NCBI GenBank assembly: GCA_946623205.1 | Contig: CAMOQV010000005.1 | Span: forward strand, 1-29,971 | Length of the DNA: 29,971 bases | Reading direction: 5' to 3' | Source: an uncultured Clostridia bacterium | Lineage (GTDB): Bacteria; Bacillota; Clostridia; Christensenellales; UBA3700 | Part shown: positions 1 to 7,585 of the stretch, piece after piece | How positions within the stretch are numbered: the first letter of the stretch is position 1 | Layout: each line of letters begins with the position of its first letter | Translations under genes and position numbers: made by a program | The notes under the pieces: model-generated | Database searches by the model: none | Told to the model about the DNA's origin: nothing | The model's input: the letters and a program-made list of their open reading frames with translations, nothing else

Positions 1-749
1 TTGCATGGACACTATGTGCAATCATGGGTGCTAAGGGTGAAGGATTAGACGAAACTGGTGCTGTTATTTTAGATGGCACTCTAAATGCTAAGGCATTCGT
101 TCAAGCTCACGTTTCAGCAGATTCAATGGCACTTGGTATTATCCCATTTGTATTCTTTGCAATTGCTTGTGTATTATCTTTTGCTACAGGTACATCTTGG
201 GGAACATTTGGTGTATTAATCCCAATTGGTATTGCTGTAGTTCCTGCAATTACAACAAGTGGTTTATTCTACTTAACATTAGCAGCTGCTATGGCTGGTG
301 CCGTATTTGGTGACCACGTATCTCCAATTTCAGATACAACAATCATGGCTTCATCTGGTGCACAATGTAACCACATTGACCACGTAAAGACTCAACTCCC
401 TTATGCTGGAACAGTTGCAATAATTTCTGGTATTTCATTTATAATTTCTGGATTCGTTGCTGCAGCAGCACAAGGCAGTGATGCTTCATATGGAATTACA
501 GTTGTAGCAACACTTGCTTCTGGTTTAGGATTGATGGCTGCATTATTAGTAGCAGTTTACTTCATGAACAAAAAGGGTATCTTAGATAAGATTGATGCAA
601 AGTTTGGCGAAATCACATCTAAGCTTACAATAAAAGGCAAAAAGGCTACACGCGAAGCAATTGCGGCAGAAGAAGCTGAAGCTGCTGTTTTGGCTGCAGA
701 AGATGCAAAGGCAGAAGAAAAAACTGCTGAAGATGTAAAAGCAGATTAA
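1..749 (+). CDS. Na+/H+ antiporter, NhaC family (C-terminal part, 5' end outside window)
   Basis: The reading frame is open from base 3, so this is the C-terminal part of a longer gene cut by the window edge. The visible part has several hydrophobic segments. It contains the family-typical stretches FATGTSWGTFGVLIPIG and GAVFGDHVSPISDTTIMAS, which mark the transport core of NhaC-type Na+/H+ antiporters in the cytoplasmic membrane. The last membrane helix ends near MNKKG (about base 577). After it comes a cytosolic tail of roughly 50 residues rich in Ala, Glu and Lys, which I do not expect in NhaC proteins generally. A clear terminator follows. The family call is firm. The ion specificity within the IT/NhaC superfamily is inferred. 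Confidence 0.85.
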   Translation, partial: AWTLCAIMGAKGEGLDETGAVILDGTLNAKAFVQAHVSADSMALGIIPFVFFAIACVLSFATGTSWGTFGVLIPIGIAVVPAITTSGLFYLTLAAAMAGAVFGDHVSPISDTTIMASSGAQCNHIDHVKTQLPYAGTVAIISGISFIISGFVAAAAQGSDASYGITVVATLASGLGLMAALLVAVYFMNKKGILDKIDAKFGEITSKLTIKGKKATREAIAAEEAEAAVLAAEDAKAEEKTAEDVKAD

Positions 750-770
750 TATTATTTGATTTTTATGATT

Positions 771-800
771 GTGCCACTTGATAAAACAGGTGGCACTTTT
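771..800 (+). terminator. Rho-independent terminator after the NhaC-family gene
   Basis: GTGCCACTTG (771-780) pairs with CAGGTGGCAC (787-796), giving a 10-bp stem with one G-U pair and a 6-nt loop, followed directly by TTTT. It lies 22 nt after the antiporter stop codon. Confidence 0.82.
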
Positions 801-820
801 CATATAATACGCGTATAATA
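778..820 (+). promoter_or_regulatory. Probable promoter for the zinc-ribbon/TM2 gene
   Basis: Two TATAAT hexamers sit at 803-808 and 814-819. TTGATA at 778-783 lies 19 nt before the first, inside the terminator stem. The second has no good -35 box. Start from either would give a short leader carrying GAGGTGG. This is inferred from consensus only. Confidence 0.4.
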
Positions 821-837
821 TCTTTGTGAGGTGGCTT

Positions 838-1245
838 ATGAAATGTAAGTATTGTGGCGCAGATTTAGATAACTCTAATAAGTATTGCCCAAATTGCGGA
901 TCAAATAATCCGAATTATAAAGAACCAGAAGAAGAAATTGAAGAAGATGTATTTGAAGCAGAGCCAGTTCAAAAATCATCAACACAAAAAGAGCGAGAAG
1001 ATAAAGAAGATACAAGACCTCCAAGAAGCAAATTGGTAGCAGGCCTTTTAGCTATACTATTAGGTGGTATCGGAATACAAGCTTTTTATTTAGGAAGAAT
1101 AACACGTGGTATATTTAGCATTATATTTAGTTGGACAGGAATCCCAGCTTTCATTGGACTTATTGAAGGTGTAGTAATTCTTGTTGGAAATACTAAAGAT
1201 TTTGAAGAAAGATATAACGTAAGAAATACAGATAGAGAAGATTAA
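838..1245 (+). CDS. Zinc-ribbon and TM2-domain membrane protein
   Basis: 135 residues. The N-terminus is a zinc ribbon, with CKYCG at residues 3-7 and CPNCG at about 19-23. A long acidic/charged linker (about 28-65) follows, then a TM2 domain: two hydrophobic helices with the LLGGIGIQAFYLGR and GIFSIIFSWTGIPAFIGLIEG patterns. TM2 proteins of this kind are small membrane proteins of unknown biochemical role. I chose ATG 838 over an upstream in-frame GTG at 826 because GAGGTGG (828-834) lies just before 838 and the zinc ribbon begins right after it. It is 2 nt upstream of the Ca2+/Na+ antiporter gene and probably co-transcribed with it. The domain call is firm and the function is unknown. Confidence 0.88.
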   Translation: MKCKYCGADLDNSNKYCPNCGSNNPNYKEPEEEIEEDVFEAEPVQKSSTQKEREDKEDTRPPRSKLVAGLLAILLGGIGIQAFYLGRITRGIFSIIFSWTGIPAFIGLIEGVVILVGNTKDFEERYNVRNTDRED

Positions 1246-1247
1246 TA

Positions 1248-2483
1248 ATGGATTATTTTTTGTGTTTATCACTTTTAGTGATTGGTATTATTTTAATTAT
1301 TAAATGCGGAGACTACTTTGTTGATGCAGCTATATGGATTGCGGAGATTTCGCATATTCCACATTTTATTATTGGCGCAACTATTGTAAGTTTTTGTACA
1401 ACACTTCCAGAATTGATAGTATCTTCAGTTGCTGCAGCTAATGGACAAGCTGAAATGGCAGTAGGTAATGCTATTGGTTCAGTTACAGCAAACACTGGAT
1501 TAATACTAGCTCTTACTATGATGTTTACTCCATTTGTTATCGAAAGAAAAGATTACATATTAAGAAATCTTCTATTAACAGGCTCAGTTTTATTATTGTT
1601 CTTGCTATGTATAACAGGAACATTAAACCCATATCTATCTTTACTTGTATTTATTCCATTAATCGTATTTATGTGGGATAACCTTGCAAAGGCTAAAAAG
1701 CAAATGGTTAAGCCAGCTGGGGATATGGAAAAAGAGCATAATGAAGTTTTAGATAATAATCAAAAAGAGGAAGAAGGGGAGCCTTCACTATTATCTAGAA
1801 TAATAAAGATAGTAGCAGGTGTAGTTATTACCGCAGTTGGTATAACTGTCTTAGCGTTATTTGAATTCACAACTTTATATACTGTACAAATCATCGTAGC
1901 TTTAATTATCGTTGCTGCATGGTTAACAATATTTGAACTAGGATCAATCTTTAAAATTAAGGACAAATCTAAGGCCGTTAAAAAGGTAGTAGAGAACGAA
2001 GTTATTGTAAATATAACAAAACTAATTGCTGGTATCGCTGGTATCGTAATTGGTTCAAATCTTTTGGTAGATTATGGTTCAATGTTTGCATCACTTTTGC
2101 ATGTACCAGAAATTATTATTGCAGTAACAATCGTAGCTATTGGAACATCGCTTCCTGAACTTATAACAACAGTAAATGCAATTATAAAGAAAAACAGTTC
2201 TTTATCTGCTGGAAACATCGTTGGTGCTAACATAATAGATATTTGTTTAATATTGCCAATTTGTGCAATTATAGGCGCAGCCAATGGCTTAGGTGGATTA
2301 TTAGTTACAAAGCAATCTTTATATCTAGATTTCCCATTCTGCTTAGCAATAGTTGCCATCGCAACAATCCCACCACTATTTACAAAGAAGTTCGCAAGAT
2401 GGCAAGGTGTAGCATGCTTATGCATGTACATAACTTACCTTGTTCTATGCGTATTAATGGGACAGGGAATAATTTTCTCTTAA
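1248..2483 (+). CDS. Calcium/sodium antiporter (CaCA family, YrbG-like)
   Basis: A 411-residue, very hydrophobic protein with the two internally related halves of the Ca2+:cation antiporter family. The first alpha-repeat reads FCTTLPELIVSSVAA (about residue 50) and the second IGTSLPELITTVNA (about residue 300). Each is followed by a GNxxGxN/S element (AVGNAIGS and SAGNIVGANI). The Glu in each PEL motif is the expected ion ligand. A hydrophilic, Glu/Lys-rich loop (about residues 145-180) separates the halves. It acts in the cytoplasmic membrane, exchanging Ca2+ for Na+ or H+; the exact counter-ion is not visible. The start lies 2 nt after the TM2 gene, with only a weak ribosome binding site (GAGAAG). 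The gene meets the next one tail to tail, and their stop codons overlap. Confidence 0.9.
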   Translation: MDYFLCLSLLVIGIILIIKCGDYFVDAAIWIAEISHIPHFIIGATIVSFCTTLPELIVSSVAAANGQAEMAVGNAIGSVTANTGLILALTMMFTPFVIERKDYILRNLLLTGSVLLLFLLCITGTLNPYLSLLVFIPLIVFMWDNLAKAKKQMVKPAGDMEKEHNEVLDNNQKEEEGEPSLLSRIIKIVAGVVITAVGITVLALFEFTTLYTVQIIVALIIVAAWLTIFELGSIFKIKDKSKAVKKVVENEVIVNITKLIAGIAGIVIGSNLLVDYGSMFASLLHVPEIIIAVTIVAIGTSLPELITTVNAIIKKNSSLSAGNIVGANIIDICLILPICAIIGAANGLGGLLVTKQSLYLDFPFCLAIVAIATIPPLFTKKFARWQGVACLCMYITYLVLCVLMGQGIIFS

Positions 2484-3403
2484 TTATCTGAAGGAATAAT
2501 AAAGTTTAGTGCACCAGGTATTATTGACACATAAAAGTCTTTACCTGGTAGCATTTCACCATCTAAGCACAATTCAAATTCTTTATCGCTATATACGTGA
2601 ATAGGATCTTTCGTTTGTTTGTAGAATAAATACTTTTTAGCTTTATTTGCGTATTTCTCATCTAAGTGATGCCCAGTTTTGTATGCATTCAATAGTGAAG
2701 CAAATTTAAATAGAGGCATTGATTTATATAAACAAACGTCAATGATGCCATCATCGTTTTTAGCACGAGGAGCAGTGAAGTATTGTCCTCCAACGTAATG
2801 GCAATTAGCAAGTGTTCCAAGTAATAGTTTCTTGCCAGTTACTCTTTTGCCATCTACATCAACATTAATATCGTTATATCGTCCGATGAATATAGCCCTT
2901 ATAACACCTTTTGTATAAGCGTTGCTTTTGCCAGCGTCCTTCAATTTATTTGCATAAGAGCATACAACAGAGTCTAAGCCGAAATTGCATACATTAACTG
3001 AATATTTTGGTACCTTTGTGTCATCTTCAATTTCTAGAATATCTATTGCGTGTTCTTTGCCGTTTATTATCTTTTGTAAAGATAAGAAGTCTTTGCCTTT
3101 ATAGTATTTTATGAAATCATTTCCGCTTCCAAAAGCTAATATAGCAAAAGACTTGTTTGTTGTTCCAACAAGACCATTGGCAATTTCGCTAATTGTGCCA
3201 TCACCACCACAAGCAATAAAGCACACCTTTTCATCAACATTATCGGCAGAGTATTCCTTTACGAATCTTTCGGCATCTTTCTTGCCTTTTGTCTCGTAAA
3301 TTTCGTAATCGATTTTTGTTGTTAGTGAATTTAATTGTTCGTTAATTCTTTGAATTGCGTCTTTTTTGCCAGCGTTTGGATTTGCTATAAATATGTATTT
3401 CAT
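2480..3403 (-). CDS. Diacylglycerol kinase family lipid kinase (DagK/YegS type)
   Basis: 307 residues from ATG 3403. The N-terminus IFIANPNAGKK and the nucleotide-binding motif CGGDGTISEIANGL (about residues 66-80) identify the DAGK catalytic fold. LAFGSGNDF is the second conserved loop, and LCLDGEMLPG near the C-terminus fits the beta-sandwich domain. Members phosphorylate diacylglycerol, sphingoid bases or undecaprenol at the membrane face using ATP; the substrate here cannot be told. GTG at 3409 is possible, but GAGGTG sits 5 nt before ATG 3403, so I prefer that. It is transcribed alone from a good promoter at 3421-3449, and its stop overlaps the stop of the antiporter gene on the other strand. 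Confidence 0.9.
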   Translation of the reverse strand: MKYIFIANPNAGKKDAIQRINEQLNSLTTKIDYEIYETKGKKDAERFVKEYSADNVDEKVCFIACGGDGTISEIANGLVGTTNKSFAILAFGSGNDFIKYYKGKDFLSLQKIINGKEHAIDILEIEDDTKVPKYSVNVCNFGLDSVVCSYANKLKDAGKSNAYTKGVIRAIFIGRYNDINVDVDGKRVTGKKLLLGTLANCHYVGGQYFTAPRAKNDDGIIDVCLYKSMPLFKFASLLNAYKTGHHLDEKYANKAKKYLFYKQTKDPIHVYSDKEFELCLDGEMLPGKDFYVSIIPGALNFIIPSDN

Positions 3404-3420
3404 AATCACACCTCGTTAAT

Positions 3421-3449
3421 ATTATAAAAAGTATGAAACTGCTTTTCAA
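3421..3449 (-). promoter_or_regulatory. Promoter of the lipid kinase gene
   Basis: On the minus strand TTGAAA (3449-3444), a 17-nt spacer, then TATAAT (3426-3421). The implied leader is about 10 nt and holds the GAGGTG ribosome binding site. Confidence 0.68.
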
Positions 3450-3465
3450 GTAGCAAAGTTTGCTA

Positions 3466-3495
3466 TTGAAGGCGATAAGTAAAATATTATATAAT
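3466..3495 (+). promoter_or_regulatory. Promoter of the HAD-DeoC / deoB / cdd operon
   Basis: TTGAAG (3466-3471), an 18-nt spacer, then a perfect TATAAT (3490-3495). It is back to back with the lipid kinase promoter. Only 10 nt separate the -10 box from ATG 3506, so transcription would begin about 3-5 nt before the start codon. No Shine-Dalgarno sequence is present. Confidence 0.6.
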
Positions 3496-3505
3496 ATTTT
3501 TGCAT

Positions 3506-4819
3506 ATGAATAAGGTTTGTGTATTTGATTTAGATGGAACACTTTTAGATACATTGAGAGATTTGTATATATCTCTAAACGTTGCACTAAAGAAAAATGA
3601 TATGCCGTCAGAGACTTTAGAAAACGTAAGAAGGTTCATCGGAAATGGCCTTGATGTCTTTATTAAGAGGGCAACAAGACGAAATCCAGATAAGTTTAAT
3701 GATGTGAAAAGAGATTTTAAAGAATACTATGATGTCCATTGCAATGACCATACTAAATTATTCCCAGGCGTTAAAGCAATGCTAGAGAATTTAAGAACTT
3801 GGGGCTACAAGATTGCAATAATATCTAACAAAAACGACGAAGCCGTACAAGAACTATATAAGATATATTTTGAAGATTTAGTTGATTGTGCATTTGGTGT
3901 TAAGGATGGTATGCCAACAAAACCAGATTGTGCAATCATGGATAAGGTAATGCTTTATTTTGGTTGCCAAAGCGGAGATATTGTATACGTTGGCGATTCG
4001 CTTGTAGATATGGAGTTTGCTATTAATTCACATGTTAAATACTTAATTGTAACATGGGGATATAGAACAGCAATAGAGTTAAAAGATGTAGGAGATCATA
4101 GATTGATCCCAACCGCTAGATTATTAGAGAAAAAGATAAAGGAGTTAAACCCTAGATATATGGATATAAAAGAAATACTAAGACATTGTGATCATACTTT
4201 ATTAAAACAAACAGCAACTATTCAGGATATATACGCACTTTGTGATGATGCTATTAAATATAATACAGCATCTGTATGTATACCACCTGCTTTTGTAAAG
4301 AAAGCAAAAGAATATGTAAAAGATAAGATGAGAATATGTACAGTTATTGGCTTTCCAAATGGTTATAACTCAACAAGAACAAAAATCTATGAAACAAAAG
4401 ACGCTATAAGAAATGGCGCAGATGAAATAGATATGGTAATTAATATTGGCAACGTTAAGGCTAAAAATTATGTAGCAGTTAAAAGAGAGATAAAAGCCAT
4501 CAAAAAGGCATGCCAAGATAAAATCCTTAAAGTCATTATAGAGACTTGCCTTTTAGATAGAACAGAAAAGGTTAGATTATGTAAGATTGTAACGGAAGCA
4601 GGTGCTGACTTTATTAAGACAAGTACAGGCTTTTCTACAGCTGGTGCAACAAGAGAAGACATTGAATTGTTTAGAAAGTTCATAGGACCAAATGTCAAAA
4701 TGAAAGCAGCCGGAGGAATAAAGACACTTCAAGATGCTCAAGACTATTTGGATTTAGGATGCGAAAGATTAGGAACTAGCTCAATTGTAAAGATAGTTAA
4801 AGAAATGGAAAATGCGTAG
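3506..4819 (+). CDS. deoC: Fusion: HAD-family phosphatase + deoxyribose-phosphate aldolase (DeoC)
   Basis: 437 residues with two enzymes in one unbroken frame. Residues 1-216 are a HAD-IA phosphatase resembling phosphoglycolate phosphatase: catalytic FDLDGTLLDT (Asp8, Asp10), an alpha-helical cap, IISNKN, a Lys in PTKPD, and VGDSLVDME. Residues 219-437 are a complete class I DeoC: HCDHTLLK near its start, DEIDMVINIGNVK, IIETCLL, GADFIKTSTGF with the Schiff-base Lys371, and MKAAGGIKT with Lys400. DeoC splits 2-deoxyribose 5-phosphate into acetaldehyde and glyceraldehyde 3-phosphate. The DeoC part begins with its own Met (base 4160), 15 nt after GGAG (4141-4144), so internal starts are possible but poorly spaced. 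DeoB follows with an 8-nt overlap. Both domains look catalytically intact. The phosphatase substrate is unknown. Confidence 0.9.
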   Translation: MNKVCVFDLDGTLLDTLRDLYISLNVALKKNDMPSETLENVRRFIGNGLDVFIKRATRRNPDKFNDVKRDFKEYYDVHCNDHTKLFPGVKAMLENLRTWGYKIAIISNKNDEAVQELYKIYFEDLVDCAFGVKDGMPTKPDCAIMDKVMLYFGCQSGDIVYVGDSLVDMEFAINSHVKYLIVTWGYRTAIELKDVGDHRLIPTARLLEKKIKELNPRYMDIKEILRHCDHTLLKQTATIQDIYALCDDAIKYNTASVCIPPAFVKKAKEYVKDKMRICTVIGFPNGYNSTRTKIYETKDAIRNGADEIDMVINIGNVKAKNYVAVKREIKAIKKACQDKILKVIIETCLLDRTEKVRLCKIVTEAGADFIKTSTGFSTAGATREDIELFRKFIGPNVKMKAAGGIKTLQDAQDYLDLGCERLGTSSIVKIVKEMENA

Positions 4820-5981
4820 AGTATTTATTATTGTTTTGGATAGCTTTGGTATTGGAGAAATGCCAGATGCAAGAAAATACAAAGATGAGGGAAGCAATAC
4901 GATTGGTTCTGTTTCTTCATCTCAATTCTTTAATGCGCCAACGCTTCAAAAGTTGGGTTTATTTAATATAGATGGAGTCGTGGCTTCAATAGAGCCTACA
5001 AATGAGCCAAAAGGCGCTTATTTGAGATTATCTGAACTAAGCGAAGGTAAGGATACAACAACAGGCCATTGGGAGATGGCAGGTCTTGTTTCTACAAAGG
5101 CTTTTCCAACATATAAGAATGGATTCCCAAAAGACATTATAGATACTTTAGAAGAAAAATTTGGAAGAAAGATTATATGTAATAAGCCATATTCTGGCAC
5201 GGAAGTAATCAAGGATTATGGAGATGAGCATGTAAAGACAGGTGCGCTTATTGTATACACATCTGCAGATAGCGTTTTGCAAATAGCAGCACATGAAGAT
5301 TATGTTCCACTTGATGAACTTTATAGATATTGCAAAATAGCAAGAGAAGTGATGCAAGGTGAAAATGGAGTAGGAAGAATAATTGCAAGACCATTTAAAG
5401 GTGTAAGTGGCAATTATTATAGAACTGAGAATCGTCATGATTTTTCTTTGTCTCCAACAAAAGAGACTATGCTTGATGTGTTAAAAGAATATGATTTCGA
5501 CGTTATATCTGTTGGTAAGATTTTTGATATTTTCAATGGCTGCGGAATTACAAAGGCAATTAGAACAAAAAACAACGACGAGGGAATGGAAGTAACTTTG
5601 AAGATTCAACAAGAAGACTTTAATGGTTTGTGTTTTGTTAACCTTGTCGATTTTGATATGTTATATGGCCATAGAAATGATGTTGATGGATACGCAAAAG
5701 CAATATCTCAATTTGATAACGAATTATCTAAGTTTATAAAAAATATGAAAGAAGATGATGTGCTAATTATAACAGCAGATCATGGATGCGATCCTTTAAC
5801 TGAAAGTACAGATCACTCAAGAGAATATGTACCAGTTATATTCTATGGGGACAAGATAATGCCAAAGAACCTTGGTACAAAAGCAGGGTTCGACTATATT
5901 GCTGGAACAGTTTTAGAGTATTTTAATATCGAAAATTCAAGGATGAACAAATCAGTGTTGGGGGATATATATAATGTATGA
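4812..5981 (+). CDS. deoB: Phosphopentomutase
   Basis: 389 residues, normal for DeoB, a cytosolic alkaline-phosphatase-superfamily enzyme using two Mn2+. It interconverts (deoxy)ribose 1-phosphate and 5-phosphate. Visible marks are the N-terminal metal motif FIIVLDSFGIGEMPDA, the phosphorylated Thr in GKDTTTGHWEMAG, DVISVGKIFDIF, NLVDFDMLYGHRND, and the C-terminal metal cluster ITADHGCDPLTESTDHSRE. The start overlaps the end of the HAD-DeoC gene by 8 nt and the end overlaps cdd by 8 nt, so translation is probably coupled. It feeds deoxyribose 5-phosphate directly to the upstream aldolase. Confidence 0.97.
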   Translation: MRRVFIIVLDSFGIGEMPDARKYKDEGSNTIGSVSSSQFFNAPTLQKLGLFNIDGVVASIEPTNEPKGAYLRLSELSEGKDTTTGHWEMAGLVSTKAFPTYKNGFPKDIIDTLEEKFGRKIICNKPYSGTEVIKDYGDEHVKTGALIVYTSADSVLQIAAHEDYVPLDELYRYCKIAREVMQGENGVGRIIARPFKGVSGNYYRTENRHDFSLSPTKETMLDVLKEYDFDVISVGKIFDIFNGCGITKAIRTKNNDEGMEVTLKIQQEDFNGLCFVNLVDFDMLYGHRNDVDGYAKAISQFDNELSKFIKNMKEDDVLIITADHGCDPLTESTDHSREYVPVIFYGDKIMPKNLGTKAGFDYIAGTVLEYFNIENSRMNKSVLGDIYNV

Positions 5982-6360
5982 AGAATTAATTGAAGTAGCA
6001 AAATTGGCAAGAGATAATGCATATGCGCCATATTCTAATTTCAAGGTTGGTGCGGCCCTAAAAACCAAAACAGGTAAGATTTTTCAAGGATGTAACATAG
6101 AAAACAGTGCGTTATCTATGACTAATTGCGCAGAACGCACAGCATTTTTTAAAGCTATATCTGAAGGTGAGAAAGAGTTCGAAGAGATCGCTATTGTAGG
6201 CGGCAAAGATGATGAATTGATTTTATGTCCACCATGCGGAGCTTGCAGACAAGTTATGAATGAGTTTTGCGATAAAGATTTCAAGATAGTATTATTTGAT
6301 GGAAAAGACGAAGATGTATATACGCTAGAGGAGATACTTCCATTGGGATTTAAATTATAA
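5974..6360 (+). CDS. cdd: Cytidine deaminase
   Basis: 128 residues, the size of the small tetrameric cytidine deaminases. NAYAPYSNFKVGAAL, the substrate motif GCNIENSALSMTNCAERTA (zinc ligand Cys and catalytic Glu in NCAE) and CPPCGACRQV (two more zinc Cys) are all present. It converts cytidine and deoxycytidine to uridine and deoxyuridine, supplying substrates for pyrimidine nucleoside cleavage. GGGGGA precedes the ATG, which lies inside the last codons of deoB. No nucleoside phosphorylase gene is in this cluster, so that step must be encoded elsewhere. Confidence 0.97.
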   Translation: MYEELIEVAKLARDNAYAPYSNFKVGAALKTKTGKIFQGCNIENSALSMTNCAERTAFFKAISEGEKEFEEIAIVGGKDDELILCPPCGACRQVMNEFCDKDFKIVLFDGKDEDVYTLEEILPLGFKL

Positions 6361-6371
6361 AGGAAGGTTAT

Positions 6372-7256
6372 ATGAAGAGGGGACTAACTATATTACTAAT
6401 TGCCACGATGTTGGCAGTTTCGGCATTCTGTTTTATTGGATGTAAAGATAATGTTGAAATTCCAGATGGAGTTTCACTTTCAATTATGAGTTTTAATATT
6501 CGCCAAGATACATCATTTGATGTTGATGAAAAAGATTGGGAGTTTAGAAAAGAGTATGTTGTTAACCATATTAAAGAACAAGCTCCAGCTATCTTAGGCA
6601 TGCAAGAAGTTCAAAAGAATCAATATGAATATATAAGTGAATCGTTAGATAATTATGAAACGATTTGGTATTCAAGAGCAACAAATGAATCTCAAGAAGG
6701 ATTAGCTATTGCATACAACAAAGAAGTGTTTGACATTGTTAGTGCGGATATGTTCTGGTTGTCTGAAACTCCAGATGTTGAATCTAAAGGTTTTGGTGCA
6801 AGCTATCTAAGAATATGTGTTCATACTATTTTGAAAGAGAAAAGTTCTCAAAAAGAGATAAGTGTATATTGTGCGCATCTTGAGGTTAGAGGATCAAAAA
6901 CTCAAGTTGCAGAGATTGAATTAATAAAGCAAAGAATGGAAGAAAATGATAAGGATAGAGTATGTATCGTCCTTGGAGATTTCAACTCAACAGCTGATTC
7001 TAAGGCGTTTGAAGCTTTATCTCAAACAATGAAATCTACACAAGATACAGCCATTTGGACAGAATATGGTATTTCTTATCAAGACTTCGGTGGAAAGCTT
7101 GTAACTTACGATAAGACAATAGATTTTATATTTGTCTCTCCAAGTGTGTTCGTAAAGAGATTTGATATTCTTCAAGAGACAAAAAATATAGATGGCAAAA
7201 CCATCTACTATTCTGATCACTATGCAATAAAGAGTGAGATTATTCTTGTTGGGTAG
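6372..7256 (+). CDS. Secreted lipoprotein of the endonuclease/exonuclease/phosphatase (EEP) family
   Basis: 294 residues. A lipoprotein signal peptide (KRG, a hydrophobic stretch, then FIGC) predicts lipid anchoring at about Cys24 on the outer face of the membrane. The rest is an EEP fold with the expected metal and catalytic residues: MSFNIRQD, GMQEVQ, the His in YCAHLEVRG, LGDFNS, DFIFVS and YSDHYAI. The pattern is closest to the COG3568-type hydrolases, whose substrates are mostly unknown; the wider family includes DNases and lipid or sugar phosphatases. AAGGAAGG precedes the ATG, 11 nt after cdd, so it is probably part of the nucleoside operon. It runs 17 nt into the convergent membrane-protein gene. 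Fold and export are firm, substrate is not. Confidence 0.87.
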   Translation: MKRGLTILLIATMLAVSAFCFIGCKDNVEIPDGVSLSIMSFNIRQDTSFDVDEKDWEFRKEYVVNHIKEQAPAILGMQEVQKNQYEYISESLDNYETIWYSRATNESQEGLAIAYNKEVFDIVSADMFWLSETPDVESKGFGASYLRICVHTILKEKSSQKEISVYCAHLEVRGSKTQVAEIELIKQRMEENDKDRVCIVLGDFNSTADSKAFEALSQTMKSTQDTAIWTEYGISYQDFGGKLVTYDKTIDFIFVSPSVFVKRFDILQETKNIDGKTIYYSDHYAIKSEIILVG

Positions 7257-7584
7257 AATTGTCTTTATTATCTAATTCGCTTAAGATTTCTTTTCTTTCT
7301 TTTAGATAAGAAGTAATTGAATTCTTAACTGTTTTAAAGATAACAACATCTAAATATACAAATAGAGCTGAAGATAGAAGCATAAGAATTGTTAACAATA
7401 ATGCTTTGAAAATAAGCTCGCTTTCTAAAGAGAAAGATTTTACAAGCCAGATAAGTCCACTTACGATTAAGAAGGCAGAAACTACAGCGCATGCAATAAA
7501 GCAAAATGCAATAATAATCGTAAAGATAATATATACTGCATCAGATGCTGTTATATCTTGTTTTGTTAATTTCTTCTTTTGCAT
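7240..7584 (-). CDS. Small two-helix membrane protein, unknown function
   Basis: 114 residues from ATG 7584. I see a short basic N-terminus (QKKKLTKQD), a long hydrophobic region (about residues 15-48), a second membrane segment (about 58-84), and a charged tail ending in DNKDNSTQQE that should lie in the cytosol. I recognise no family. AAGGA lies 5 nt before this ATG, which is why I rejected an upstream in-frame Met at 7614. It starts 1 nt after the ispDF stop, so it is the last gene of the rqcP-ispDF operon, and its end overlaps the convergent EEP gene by 17 nt. Confidence 0.72.
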   Translation of the reverse strand: MQKKKLTKQDITASDAVYIIFTIIIAFCFIACAVVSAFLIVSGLIWLVKSFSLESELIFKALLLTILMLLSSALFVYLDVVIFKTVKNSITSYLKERKEILSELDNKDNSTQQE

Positions 7585-7585
7585 A

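Noticed and set aside
2512..2550. Inverted repeat ACCAGGTA/TACCTGGT as a terminator for the Ca2+/Na+ antiporter gene
   Set aside because: The 21-nt loop is long, no T-run follows, and it lies in the coding part of the lipid kinase gene where it encodes two PG-containing stretches.
5976..5981. Reassignment of TGA to Trp (Mollicute code), suggested by A+T richness and RpoB Asn510
   Set aside because: deoB ends in TGA at its expected length, and Trp codons in the genes are TGG.
7268..7309. TTATCTAA/TTAGATAA inverted repeat as a bidirectional terminator between convergent genes
   Set aside because: It has a 26-nt loop, an A/T-only weak stem, and is inside the coding region of the membrane protein.
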